Shown: in pieces, positions 1-11,149 of the stretch
Numbering within the stretch: the stretch's first letter is position 1
Layout of the letters: each line of letters starts with the position of its first letter
Source of the DNA: Sodiomyces alkalinus F11
Taxonomy: Eukaryota > Ascomycota > Sordariomycetes > Glomerellales > Plectosphaerellaceae
Assembly: GCF_003711515.1 (NCBI RefSeq)
Contig: NW_021167084.1
Location: 662,621 to 726,620 of the forward strand
Length of the DNA: 64,000 nt
Direction: 5' to 3'
Translations under genes and position numbers: made by a program
The notes under the pieces: model-generated
The model's input: only the letters and a program-made list of their open reading frames with translations
Databases searched by the model: none
Told to the model about the DNA's origin: nothing

Positions 1-1500
1 TTTTAAGTATAAGGTCGATTCTACTAGTTATATTAATAAGTTTAAGGCACGCCTATATATTCGAGGGGATTAATAGCCTAATAACCACCTTAACGTCTAC
101 GCCTCTACCCTCGCTAGAAGGACCTTTAGGTTACTAATAAGTATTATAGCCTACTTCGATCTCGAGACTCGGTAACTTAACGCCGTTAACGTATTCACTA
201 ATACCCTGCTTAACGAGGAAATCTATATTAAGGACCCCCTTAGTTAGCAGTTACTCTAGTCGGCTATAGGCCTTAAATCCCACGAATAGCTCGAAGACTT
301 TTTAAAGTAACGCCCTCCCATATAACGCAGAGGGATTTAACGGCTATACCGGGCGTTATATAGCCTTTAGCGTTCCCTAAAACTATAGCACTAACAGCTC
401 TCTTCTGTACTAAGTAAGTACGGTTTAAAGTAATTAACCGAAAACAATTACGTCTTTAAGAATAAGGTCCTAATTACTTTCTTTTACGTTAACGATATTA
501 TCCTAATCTACTATAAGGAATATTAATCTACTACTAATAATCTAGTATAGAAGATATAGAAAAGCTTCTAAGTCAGAGATCTAAGACCACTTAAGTATTT
601 CCTTAGAATCCGCGTAGGACGCGATCGTTAATAACGTAAGCTATAGTTATCGCTTAATAACTATATTATCGATAAAATAAAGGCGTTATAGGTGGATTAT
701 AGAGGTTATAGAGTTAAAAGCCTTTTCCTTATCCTAATATTCTATAGCCTACCAACTAATAAGTCTCCGAAGAATTAATCTATCTATATCTTCGGAAAGT
801 CGGTTTTATTAACTACGCCGCCTATTAAACCCGGCCTAATATCTCTAAAGCTACTTCGAGGCTTACCGAATTTAGCACTAACCCTTTAAAACAGTATCAC
901 GAAGCTGCCGATAGGTGCCTAAAATATCTCGGCTCGATAAAGACCCTATACCTTTACTTCGGACCACGCAAAGACCACTAAAAGCCTATACTCTTCTATA
1001 CCTCTAACGCCGCCTTCGCGGATAATCGTAAGACTAGGTATAGCTTTATAAGGGTACACGACCCTCCTATTCGGGGGTCCTATAGACTAGAAGGCTAATA
1101 AATAAATAAGCGTCGTAATCTCTAGTACTAAAGCCGAGCTTATAGCGCTTTTTACTACTACTAGGCAGTATATCGCGATAAGGCGTCTAATAAAGGACCT
1201 TACCCTTATAAAGAGGAACCACTAACTATATACTACGATAATTAATAAACTAAGTAACTACTAGAGTCGCCACGGCCTTAGGTTACCTTAAAATTAAAGT
1301 ATCTCGATATCCACGCCCTTTAGATCCGATAAACCGTTTAAAAGGGGACTATCGCGATTAATTAGATCGCCACTAATAATCTAGTCAGCGATAGCCTTAT
1401 AAAGGTACTTCCCCCGCAGAAACACAGGGCGTTTATATATCTGCTTAGTATAGAGGTCCCGCCGAAATAGGATTCAAGTAATTAATAAGAATAACGTTCT
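1..1500 (+). mobile_element. RIPed Ty1/copia retrotransposon remnant: reverse transcriptase and RNase H part of pol, 5' end outside window
   Basis: Reading the plus strand through the stops gives a copia-type pol C-terminal half. The order is an RT palm with KFKARL and YASTLARR-like text near 40-130, the RT active-site motif as Y-V-N-D at 485-496 (family usually YVDD, so the first Asp is lost by a G-to-A change), and an RNase H stretch with KAELIAL near 1130-1160. Nearly every stop is TAG or TAA, and CA/TG dinucleotides are rare, as RIP produces. The element starts upstream of the window and its 3' LTR is not delimited. It cannot be active. Assignment to copia rests on motif recognition by eye, not alignment. 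Confidence 0.72.
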
Positions 1501-2427
1501 TCTATTACGTTTTTAATTAAAGGAAATCGGTTAATTAGACCGTTATTGTAATTGTTTTTATACCCCTATAGACTATTATTTAGATACTGCTTTTAACACT
1601 TTTTAACTGCTTTTTAGCTTTAACGCCTTTAACACCGTTAATTAATATCTAGGCCGATTTTACCCTAGATTTACGGCTTCAAATTAAGCAGAATAGTTAG
1701 AATTAATTCTGCAGTTCTAGGAGGGTATATTAGATACCCACAGCCACCTTATCAAGGTATAATAAACCATATTATATTAGACGTGTAGAGTACCTCGCTC
1801 CTATATATCCACCCTTATTTCCCCTGCTTTTTCCGTATAGTTAGACATCCCCATAAAGTATCATAAACTTCACTTAGATGAATACACACATAATTCCGCG
1901 TACCTTATTTATGTTCTGACAACAACCATTACACCGATCCGTTCACCCCATATCTTTTCCATATCCGTATATATTCTTTAAAACGCATACTATACTATTA
2001 TTACATACTAGTAATGATATACTGAATATTGCAGATAGAAAAAAGAAATTATCCGTCTCAAGTATCTGTGTCAGACCAAAAACGTACCGCTACACCAAAA
2101 GGGAATTCCTCCACTTGTGTAGGTGTCTTATACAAGGTAGTGTAACAATCTGCGTAAGGTACTGAAACATCGGAACGACGACCAACCATGCCGCCTACCG
2201 GTTCCCGTTCTCACCACCTTATTCCCGTTGGCATTATCGTACTCCCTGCGCATTAATGAAGGCTCGATTTTGTTTTCCGAAATTTGGGAGGGAAAATACT
2301 CGTAGCACCTCAACAATGAACATGTTCCATTGCAATTTATTCTTGTCAATTGATGATGGAGAGGGAGTCTAAGTTTATGATAGGTAGTAGATGATATACC
2401 CAGCCATATACCCACTTCATACACTCT
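1501..2427. other. Spacer between copia remnant and mariner-type element; no gene seen
   Basis: The copia-like, CA-depleted composition continues to about 1740. From there to 2427 CA and TG dinucleotides are present again, so this part escaped RIP or is unique host DNA. Short open frames exist, the longest 98 codons on the minus strand at 2128-2424, but none shows a recognisable motif or an exon structure. No tRNA or rRNA was seen. Confidence 0.5.
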
Positions 2428-2448
2428 AACCCCTGTTTAATTGTTCAA
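2428..2448 (+). repeat. Left terminal inverted repeat of the mariner-type element
   Basis: 21 bp beginning AACCCCTGTTTAATTG. It is the exact reverse complement of 4303-4323. Confidence 0.85.
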
Positions 2449-2589
2449 AGTGTACTTACGGAGCCTGAATACATTAATAGTATCGCGATAACGAGCGGAG
2501 TAGAATATAACTAGATACATTAAGAGCAGGGATTTTTCTATATAAAATACAGGGGTTTAGATATACTAAACCAGGGGTACTTAGAATTC

Positions 2590-3800
2590 TGTTAATCCAC
2601 CCTATAGCTCCTTAACACGTTTAAGTCTATATAGTATCGAAGTAATAAAGGACGTTAATAACTCTATAGGAACCGCCTCCCACGTAGCGTATATAGCGGC
2701 TTTAAGCGCGTAACCCGTAGGGCGTTATAGATAGTTAGTTATTATCTATCTTTTTATCTAGGTCTATATATTTTCGATCGGATTAAGGTCCGGGCTATAG
2801 GGTAGCCACTTAATCTAATCTGCCGTCTTATACTATCGCTCCTAGATCTTCTTTTAGGTGTATGTTAATGTAGAGATATAAGAGCTATCATATTAGAGAA
2901 CCCGTTTCGGATCCTATAGCTAAAACTAATATAAAAGTAGAAGGATATACTCGCAGAAATTCTTACTTTTTATTATCTTCTATTCCTTCTTCTATATAAG
3001 ATCTAGCCCTTTATACGTGCTAGTAGAATAGCCCTAAAATATCTAGCCCTTCGCCCGTATCTTCGGTTATAGGAAATCTTTAACACGTTCTTTGGGAAAG
3101 ATCGTGATATATCGCTTTAAAGGCAGGCCTATAACCTAAGTCTTATCGGTCTAGATCTAACGATTCTAATCTTTAACGGTTAGGTAATCGTATTATTCGG
3201 TAAAGATACGGCGTTACTAGCGGTCGCGGGAATCCAGGGCTATTTTCGTAGGCTATAGGACCCTCTTAGTACTTATCGCTACTAGGGTACTCTAGATAGC
3301 CTTATTACTAAAGCTTTAAAGGAAAGGAATAGCTTACTAAAGCTTACTTAGGGGTATAAACCTCTTACTCTTTAAGGGCGTGTAAATTACCCGTTATAAC
3401 GCCTCTTTAAACGGCTATAGAATAGCTCGCCGGCGGCCTTTAAGATAGTGACTAGGTTATAGGCGTTAGGTATTAAGAGTCTATTAAACCTGCCTTCTTA
3501 TTAACCTAAGGATTTCTACGACTTTAGATTATATCTTATTTACTAGGTAATAGAGGTAATTAATCCGTATATAGTCCTTATAGGCTATACACTTTGCGGG
3601 GGATATCTAGGAACGGCTAGGTATATTTTCGGTAGAAGAAGTCGCGGATCTATTACTCGGAGAGGATAAGGGGTAAGGCCAGGTAAACTAACGCTACTGC
3701 TATTAAATAGGTTAGAATATAATAAAGGAAAGGAAGGGAAAGAATATACTAGCTTAGCGAGGCGTTTTAGGTTAATTAGTAAGCAGCTATTTAAGTCCAC
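2590..3800 (-). pseudogene. Mariner-type DDE transposase, inactivated by RIP-type mutations
   Basis: The C-terminal catalytic end is clear: D-N-A-like text near 2880, then WLPYSPDLNPIEN at 2808-2770 with the final acidic residue of the DDE triad region, then a short tail to about 2590. Upstream of about 3300 the frame is broken by TAA/TAG and I could not assign the helix-turn-helix part, so the N-terminal limit is only approximate. The DDE_3-type signature is the sole family evidence. Confidence 0.6.
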
Positions 3801-4302
3801 GGCGATGTTGATCGGCTTATGCCTCCTTTATAGGATCGTAAACAGGAGGCTTAAAATAGCCAGAATTATCCTCGCCCTTATTCTTTTCCTAGGACTACTC
3901 GGGAACCAGAGGGCTATTTTAGCTATAATTTTCCCTATTCGAACCCGGTATTATGTAGGGATTAGAATAGGATTTAGATTAACGTTAGCGATATAGGCAG
4001 TTACTGCTTCCACACTTCCCTCGATTCCTCTTATACGTGTAGGCATAACTATATAAAAGCCACGGTAGCTTTTAAGGTATCGTATTAGTCCTTAAAAAAG
4101 AATCGGAAAACACTTTTTATATAAGAATTCCAAGTACTAACTAAATCTTTCGCATACAAAATAACTATAGATTAATTCCAGGTTAACTTATAGATATTTA
4201 GTGATAGTGTTGAAAATTTTTATATCGTAGGTGCTGTTAGTGCAGGTACATTTCTCGAACCTTCTTAATTTTCCTAAAAGGGTAGATTGTGAATGTACCC
4301 CA

Positions 4303-4323
4303 TTGAACAATTAAACAGGGGTT
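4303..4323 (-). repeat. Right terminal inverted repeat of the mariner-type element
   Basis: Exact reverse complement of 2428-2448. It lies in the presumed 3' untranslated/terminator region of the valyl-tRNA synthetase gene. Confidence 0.85.
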
Positions 4324-4417
4324 GTATGGTATAGTGCCAAGGCCCGGCAATAGGGGAGGACATCAAGTTAGGCTGCCTTGCATGCCCAAGGTAATTATAA
4401 GAGAACCCAAACTTGTG

Positions 4418-7400
4418 CTAGACCTCGTATTCCGACCCAAGCTTCATCTTCTCGAATTGCTCTATCGTCCTCTGGTAGTTCTCTGTCGCTGCTCGTGCAT
4501 CGGCCAGCTTCTTCCTCTCTGCTGTGAGTACGACGTCACTGACTTTGTCTTCAAAGCCTTCCTTGGACATCAACTCCTCTTGCTTCTTTACGAATCCCTG
4601 GCTCTTCAGAAGCTTCGTTTGCACTTTCTTGATCTCCGCATCTAGGTTAGTGAGGCGGGATCCGAGTTCAAGGAAGACAGATATGTCCGCAGTCAGAACG
4701 AAGACGGCGCAGCCATCAGGGATCGCGTCGCCATTGGCATCAGGTCCTACGACCTTAACCTCCGCAACACCTTTTCCACAGAGAGATTTAATAGCTGGGG
4801 TTTGCTCCTCGATCTTGGTGTAGGCGTCCGTCGCAGAGGCTTTGATGAAAGCCAACCCATCCGAACGCACTCCATACTCAGAAGTAAGAGAGCGGATTGC
4901 CTGTGCACACTGCAGACCAAGCTCGTAATCGCGGGCATCTGCTTCAAATTCGAGGGCTGGGTCATGAACGGGGTAAGACGCTAGCATGATTGTCGGTGTC
5001 GTATCACCCTCGTGCTTCGGCAACCGTTGCCATAGCTCTTCTGTAATGAAAGGCATGAACGGATGCATGAGACGCAAAGCAACGTCCAACGCTTGGTAAA
5101 GAGTCTGTTGGACGCTGGCTTGGGCCTCGGGCGTCCCGTCGGTAAGAAGACTCTTGCTGTTTTCCTATTCAAAAAGCATCAACGACTGGGATTTTCGGCC
5201 TTCAGTTGTTGAACCATGGTAACTTACAATAAAGATGTCGCAAAGTTCGTCATAGAAAAACCTAAACAGACCATGAGCCCATGTTCCATGCGTTATTGTC
5301 GCGGATATAACACTCACTGGTATGCGAATTGTGTACTCTTGGAGAACTCGCGTGCCTCCAGGGACTCGTTGATCCCCTTGACAGCTGCATTCATGCGGTG
5401 CAAAATCCACCGCTCGGGCATGGAAAGCTTCGTCGTATCGCGGTTGGCCACAGGAGTGAAGTTCTCCGGCAGACGACCGAGTACGTATTTGCTTGCCTGC
5501 CAGATCTTGTTGCAGAAGCGACGATAAGCATGCATGACTTTGATATCAAAACTGATATCTCCTCCTGGACAAAAACGCAGTTATCATGTCAGTACAAAAA
5601 CGAAAAAGAGCTCCAACAATGTACGAGTCGGGGCTACATACCACCAGTGGTATACGAGATCAAGGTCAACCGAAGCGCGTCAGCTCCACACTCGGGAATG
5701 CCGCCGGGGAAGGCGGTCTTCTGATACTTGATGGCGCGGCTGACTTCGTCCTCCTTCAGGTTGCCCACGTAGAGTTTTGCATGCAGCTCGTCTAGATCAA
5801 TGCCGGAGATGATGTCGAGAGGATCGATGACATTGCCAAGTGACTTGCTCATCTTTCTCCCTTCCGAGTCGCGAATCAGGCTGTGGCAATACACCTCCTT
5901 AAAGGGAACGCGGCCGGTGAGCTTCAGGCTTAGCATAATCATGCGTGCTACCCAGAAGAACAAAATATCCCAACCAGTCTCGAGAAGACTGGTAGGGAAG
6001 AACTGTTTGAAGTCCAAGCTCTCCGTGTTAGGCCAGCCTAGAGTAGACATGGGCCACAGGCCGGAACTGAACCAGGTGTCTAGACAGTCGGGATCTTGCT
6101 CGAGACGGAACTTTCTACCCGAATATTTCGCTTCGGCTTTTGTCTGTGCTTCCTCTGGGCTCCTCGCAGCAATCCACGCCGAACCGTCCGACTCAGCAAC
6201 ATCTTCACCTTCAAGGATTACACGATATGCTGGGATTCGATGTCCCCACCTGCAAACAAGAACAGAGGTTAGACAGCAAATCAGCTGGCGTTTTCGGGGT
6301 AGCTTACCAGAGTTGTCTTGAGATACACCAGTCATTTACCGAAGACATCCAGCGGCGGTACGATTTGTTGGCGCTCTCGGGACTGATCTTGATCTCGCCC
6401 TTGTCCACAACTTCCAAGGCGGCGTCTGCCATCCCCTTCATCTGCATCCACCATTGAGGTTTGATGATTGGCTCAATTACATCCTTGGACTTCTCGCAGA
6501 GCGGAATTTTCATCGGGTTTGGTTCCTTCTTGACAAAAAGTCCCAGTTTGGTCAGTTCTTCAACGACGGTGTATCTGGCATCAAAGCGCCTCTGGCCTTG
6601 GAACTTAGGGCCGGCGTTGGCGTTCAGCGTGCCATCATCGTTCAGGATGTTGATAAACTCGAGCCCGTGAGCTTTGCCCATCAAATAATCGTTGGGGTCA
6701 TGGGCCGGCGTCAACTTGACAGCACCAGTACCAAAAGCGGGGTCCACGAACTTGCTGTCTGCAACAATTTTCAGGCGGCTAGGGAGCGTTAGCAATGACA
6801 TGAAAGCTCTTCCGTGGACCCGAGATCAAGGCCTTGGGAAAACAGTGAAGAAACGGAAAAGTAGGGGGGACTGGGATCGACATAGGCTCCAGACATACCG
6901 ATCTACAAACGGATGTATGGCGTATTTGCCAATGAGATGGGTATAACGCTCGTCGTCAGGATGCACCGCAATGCCTGTGTCACCCAACATCGTCTCTGGA
7001 CGGGTCGTCGCGACCTCAATGGTCATGTCCGTGCCTTCGATTTGGTACTTGAAGTGCGTGAGAACACCAAATTCGACCTTCCGCTCGTATCCGGGGACGG
7101 TAAGCATCGTGCGGCCAGTGATCTCCCTGTTCTCCACCTCCAGGGTGCTCAGGGCCGTGTTGAGGGCGGTGCACCAGTTAACCAGCCGACTGGACCTGTA
7201 AATAAGACCCTCGTCGTGCAAGCGACAGAATGTTTCGGCAGTAGCCGCACTCAAGTTCTTATCCATGGTGAAAGCTTCCCGAGACCAGTCCATGCTTCCT
7301 CCCATGAGCTTCTGGGCGTTGTTTATGCGCTGGTGGTACTCATCTTTCCAGACCCACACCTTCTTGACGAACTCCTCACGGCCCAAGTCGATGCGCGTCT

Positions 7401-8210
7401 TTTGCTCCTTTTTCCATAACATCTTCTCCACAACGGACTGTGTGGAAATGCCGGCATGATCACAGCCAGGTACCCAAAGCGTGGTGAAGCCCCTAGTAGG
7501 AATTAGTCAAGAAAAAGCCAACGAGGCATCACCCGCGCACTCCTCCAGCTCACCTCATGCGATGCCACCTGATGAGAGTATCTTGCAGCGAATTGGCTAG
7601 CGCATGGCCACAATGGAGCGCGCCAGTGACGTTTGGCGGTGGCAGAGGAATGACAAATGTGCCGGCGGCATCTGAGCCCTGTTTGCAGGCCTCGGGTTTG
7701 AAGAAGCCGCTCTTCTCCCACCATTGGTACCAGGCAGCCTCGACGGCGCTTGGATTATAGGCGGAGAAGTGAGGATGGTCAAAGGAATGGAGAGCTTTCT
7801 TTTCTCCAAGAGGCGTGTCGTTTTCGAAGGGCGGGAGAGGAAGTTGGGACTCGGCCTTCGAGGACTGAGGTTTGGATTTTTCCTGGCTCGGCTTCTCCTG
7901 CTTTTGCTTGTTTTGTTTCGCGGCGTATCTTGCTGCCTTTTCAGCAGCCTTTTCAGCTTTGAGCTTTTCCTTCAACTCTGTGGGAAGCAATGGTGTCAGC
8001 CAGCAGTCTCTTGCACACGCAGACTATCATAGTAGAAGTTGGGGTATCACCATTCTTGGAGGAACTCGAAGGTGCCGCCATCTTGAGGTTCCTGCTAAGA
8101 ATCGCATGCGGTACTCGTACGGACGATCTAGTGGTAACGATGGGGCGGGCAAGGATAATAAAGCCGCGCTGGAAGTTGTGGACGCTGTGTCGGGGTCGTG
8201 GCCACAGCAT
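4418..8210 (-). CDS. VAS1: Valyl-tRNA synthetase (cytosolic and, from the upstream start, mitochondrial)
   Basis: Class I synthetase that charges tRNA-Val. Eight exons join in frame: 8210-8051, 7977-7554, 7492-6899, 6778-6308, 6249-5642, 5564-5318, 5261-5228 (34 nt) and 5164-4418. Introns run 56-120 nt with GT donors and AG acceptors. From the ATG at 8081 the product is 1,051 aa; from the ATG at 8210 it is 1,094 aa, close to yeast Vas1 (1,104 aa). In cytosolic numbering the HIGH-type motif LHCGHAL lies near 130-136 after [20 protein letters not shown] follows, then the CP1 editing domain, KMSKS at about 639-643, the anticodon-binding domain, and a C-terminal coiled-coil tRNA arm ending EYEV. 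The Lys/Ala-rich N-terminus is usual for the eukaryotic enzyme. All catalytic signatures are intact and the composition is unlike the flanking RIPed DNA. Single housekeeping gene, not in a cluster. Confidence 0.95.
8082..8210 (-). other. In-frame N-terminal extension of VAS1: predicted mitochondrial targeting presequence
   Basis: The 43 codons from the ATG at 8210 run in frame into the ATG at 8081. They encode a segment with eight Arg, one Lys and no Asp/Glu, rich in Ser/Thr and hydrophobics, as mitochondrial presequences are. The 8210 ATG has a T at -3 (weak context). The 8081 ATG has A at -3 and G at +4 (strong). Yeast VAS1 is known to make both compartment forms from two in-frame starts. 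That the same happens here, by leaky scanning or alternative transcription starts, is inference. Confidence 0.75.
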
Positions 8211-8912
8211 GTAGCCTGAATTTTCTCGGCGCGGAAAGTACGATGAAAACTGCGGCAGCAAGCGGGGTGGAGGGGTCGTTGCCGGCGAGGGGAGCGGGGG
8301 GTACGTCCAGTGAGTGACTCAGCCTCTCTCCACGGGCTACTCGCTCGGTATGACTCTTATTAAGTGTCAATCGGTCCTTCGCATCGCATACCAAAGTACC
8401 ACTCAGTAAGGTAGCGTGTCAATCTCCGTAACGTCTCTGTATCCGTAGTACTTTGCTTCGTCAAATGCGTGTGGCGATGTTCGAGAACCCCGGTAACAGA
8501 TTATTGGAACTCCTGGTCGTGCAAAGTAATTACTATCCGTACTTTGTACGGAGTATTATATGAAGGTTCGATGATTTTTTAGGGGATCATTATTCTTTCT
8601 ATCCATTAATGATCAACTTCTATCACTACGAAATTACCTATATCTAATGACTTGACTTGGTCAATCCAAGGCATCAATAATCCGTACCGAGCTCACGTGC
8701 CTGATAAAGATACCGACCCTGGAAGAGTTGCTTGTATGGGGTGGAGTATAGGTAGAGACATTCTTCATGTCAGGTACTTCCTACGCGTGAGTTCGCGTCC
8801 TGATTCCAGGTACCAGCTACCTTAGACAACGTTCGCATTGCCAGGGATGTGAGAGGATAAATGTGTCATTTTCACTCTCATTCAATGCGGTAAGATACTC
8901 GACCATATAATA
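8211..8912. promoter_or_regulatory. Upstream region of VAS1; no other gene seen
   Basis: Unmutated host DNA, about 700 bp, between the VAS1 upstream ATG and the edge of the transposon block. It must hold the VAS1 promoter. The only structure I can name is a short hairpin-capable inverted repeat at 8536-8552 (7-bp arms TCCGTAC/GTACGGA around TTT). No TATA box or coding exon is convincing. Confidence 0.45.
8536..8552. repeat. Short inverted repeat, 7-bp arms with 3-nt loop
   Basis: TCCGTAC, TTT, GTACGGA in the VAS1 upstream region. It could be a dyad binding site or a trace of a small insertion. No function is shown. Confidence 0.5.
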
Positions 8913-9020
8913 GAGTACCGGTCTTCCGCCAACCCCTGTTCGGTCTTCCGGGTCTTCTTAAACCCTTTCTGGATTAGATAATCCACTATATCTCCACTAC
9001 CCGAAATTAGGTGGGTTTCC
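8913..9020 (+). repeat. Outer inverted repeat of the transposon block, left copy
   Basis: About 108 bp starting GAGTACCGGTCTTCCGCC and ending GGTGGGTTTCC. It matches the reverse complement of 50226-50329 over nearly its whole length with a few mismatches. It is GC-richer and much less RIPed than the DNA inside. It may be the terminal inverted repeat of a DNA transposon that received all later insertions, or two separate fragments of one repeat. No target duplication was found next to it. Confidence 0.75.
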
Positions 9021-9273
9021 TAGGGGTCTCGATATATATAATTTAATCTAAGAAATAGTATACAGGTTACCTTAGCCTGTTATTACCGTAAGAACTTAAT
9101 AAACTCGACCTTACGCTAACTAGCGCTATACCGCTTATAATAAAAGCCCTATTTCTAGAAAGTTATCCTATTAGATAGCAGAGAATGAAAGTACCGATCT
9201 TAGATATTATCGCTTCGGTTATTAGATAAGCGCTCCGAATACTATATTTTAATTAGTTTATTTTAGAAAAGCC
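9021..9273. other. Unassigned RIPed stretch between outer inverted repeat and element A (left)
   Basis: CA/TG-depleted sequence of about 250 bp without a recognisable motif. It does not match the corresponding place on the right side, where a mariner-terminal fragment sits instead. Confidence 0.4.
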
Positions 9274-9689
9274 TAGTATTAGGTGCCTATAGCAGTGGTT
9301 ATAATAGGACCCTAGTATAAACCTATAGGGGTCTAGGCGTATTCTTAGTCTAAGACCCCTTAAGGTATAAATAAAGCAGTTATTATATATAGTAAATAGA
9401 ATAGTCCCTCGAAGTAAATAAGGCAGCCCTTAAGGAAGCAAATAAGTAGTCCTTAAGGGGTAGCGGAACGTAGTCTTAAGGAGCGGAGGAGCCTCCCCTT
9501 TAAAGAGAGAGGCTAGCGATTAATCTAACTCTTTAGCTATACCCACGTTCTGACTATATTATAATCCTATTATAATTATACCTAGTTCCTTGCTTAACCC
9601 TACCTTTTCACTCTTTACGACTACCTATTTAATATTGTAATCGCTCTACCCTTTAAGGGCGCGAAGACTATTAAGGAGAGTCACTAAGA

Positions 9690-11100
9690 TATCTAACTAT
9701 TACAAAATAAACGATCCTACCTTTAATGTTTACGAGGCTGCTAGTTAGTTCGAGCGATAGCTCCGAGATAGCGAGACCGCCTTTATAAACGACGCCTATA
9801 ACTCCGCCGATAAGGAATATAACGGGAATATGCCGGGAACTAATACTGCCCCTATACCTACTACTATACCGGTACCTATCCTTATATCTACTACCGCTTC
9901 TATCCCTGTCGCTGGTATTACCTCTACTACTAGCCCTGCCTCTGCCCCTATTACTATCCCTATTCCTCCTATAACCACGATAGGATAGGCGTATAACCCT
10001 AATCTGCCCCTTTACGTAGACGTTAACCCAGCTATACTAACTAATAAATAACTAGATAAACGCGTTAAATAGATAAAGATATAGAACCACTGTAAGCGTA
10101 AGCTCGCGTACCTTACTAAGCTAGAGGCGGATACTACCGCCGCTATTACTACCGCCGCCGCCGCTATTAATCCTAACCCGGCTAATATTACCTATTATCG
10201 TATAGCTAAGCCTTAGCGCCGTATTATCGTAACCCTAATAGGATCCTAGTATACCCACGATATATTTATAACGTCTTCTATACACGCATCCGCTATATAG
10301 GCTAAGTTTAATTTCCCTTTACCTAAATAGGATAGCGTATCCTAGGCTAAGTATCGTATATTTATCTAGGAGATAAATTAGCGGTTTAACCTAGATTCCT
10401 AGTCCTTCCCCACGGATACTATAAAGAATTACTTTATTATATCGTGCCTCCCCTATTACCTTAAGGAACGCTAGTAGGCTAAACTACGATATAAGTACGA
10501 TAGCGACTTTACTAGAGTTAGCTAGGCCGCCCTATAAGCCTGGCTATCCTGTTAGGTTAACGATAACGATACCCGCCTACGAGAAGTAGCGGTATAGATC
10601 TAAAGCGAGTCTATCTTATTCTAAAGAGAGGGAGAGTCCTACGCTAAGTTTATATAATAGTGGGAAGCCCTAGAGTCGGAATTACCGGGAGAGCTCCCGG
10701 ACTAGTAAAGGATTTAGATAGTACTAATAAGGGTCCTCCTACCTATTCGGGACTATATAGTGTCTATAGGGGTTCTTAAGGACTATTAGGACCTGGCCCC
10801 GGCCTATTATAGGGCTTAAGGCTTTAACTATTACTAATGGTCTAGCCGTCGCTCGGGCAGACTTCTAGTCCGCTACCTAATAACGCCGCCACCGCTTATA
10901 TACCCCTGCCTATACCCCTGCTTCTACGCCTGCTTCCGCGCCTATATCTATACTTATACTAGCCTCTGCCCCTAGTTATCCTATACACCCTAGACCGTTA
11001 TCGTATCTTAACTCTATCACTTACTATAACTATAACTAAAAGGGGTATTACACTATTATATGCCTTAGTTCTCGGGTATAGCGCTTAAGCATGAGTAATA
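9690..11100 (+). pseudogene. Element A gag, RIPed
   Basis: A frame with coiled, polar text runs from about 9690. It has a Pro/Thr-rich stretch near 9830-9970, a Gag-like central part (10270-10800), and a damaged CCHC zinc knuckle near 11030-11065, where Cys codons read TAC/TAT (Tyr) after G-to-A changes. Only stops of the TAG/TAA type interrupt it. Gag identity is inferred from position before protease and from the knuckle. Confidence 0.55.
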
Positions 11101-11149
11101 GTAACCCGAATGCCTAACCGGTATCTATATCTCGCCCTATAGTCGGCCG

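Larger units (their letters stand above)
2428..4323 (-). mobile_element. Tc1/mariner-superfamily DNA transposon, RIPed, complete between its terminal inverted repeats
   Basis: A 1,896-bp unit has perfect 21-bp terminal inverted repeats (2428-2448 and 4303-4323). Inside, the minus strand encodes the conserved end of a DDE transposase, with WLPYSPDLNPIEN readable at 2808-2770 without a stop. The rest of the frame is broken by RIP-type stops. Size and domain fit the Fot1/pogo/Tc1 group, which normally targets TA. The flanking bases (TCT on the left, GTATGG on the right) do not show a clean TA duplication, so the exact edge could be off by a base or two. The right end lies 94 bp downstream of the valyl-tRNA synthetase stop codon. 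A terminal fragment of a related element is at 50068-50211. Confidence 0.8.

Noticed and set aside
2128..2424. 98-codon minus-strand frame
   Set aside because: No motif, no exon partners, and lies in a transposon spacer ending at the mariner terminal repeat.
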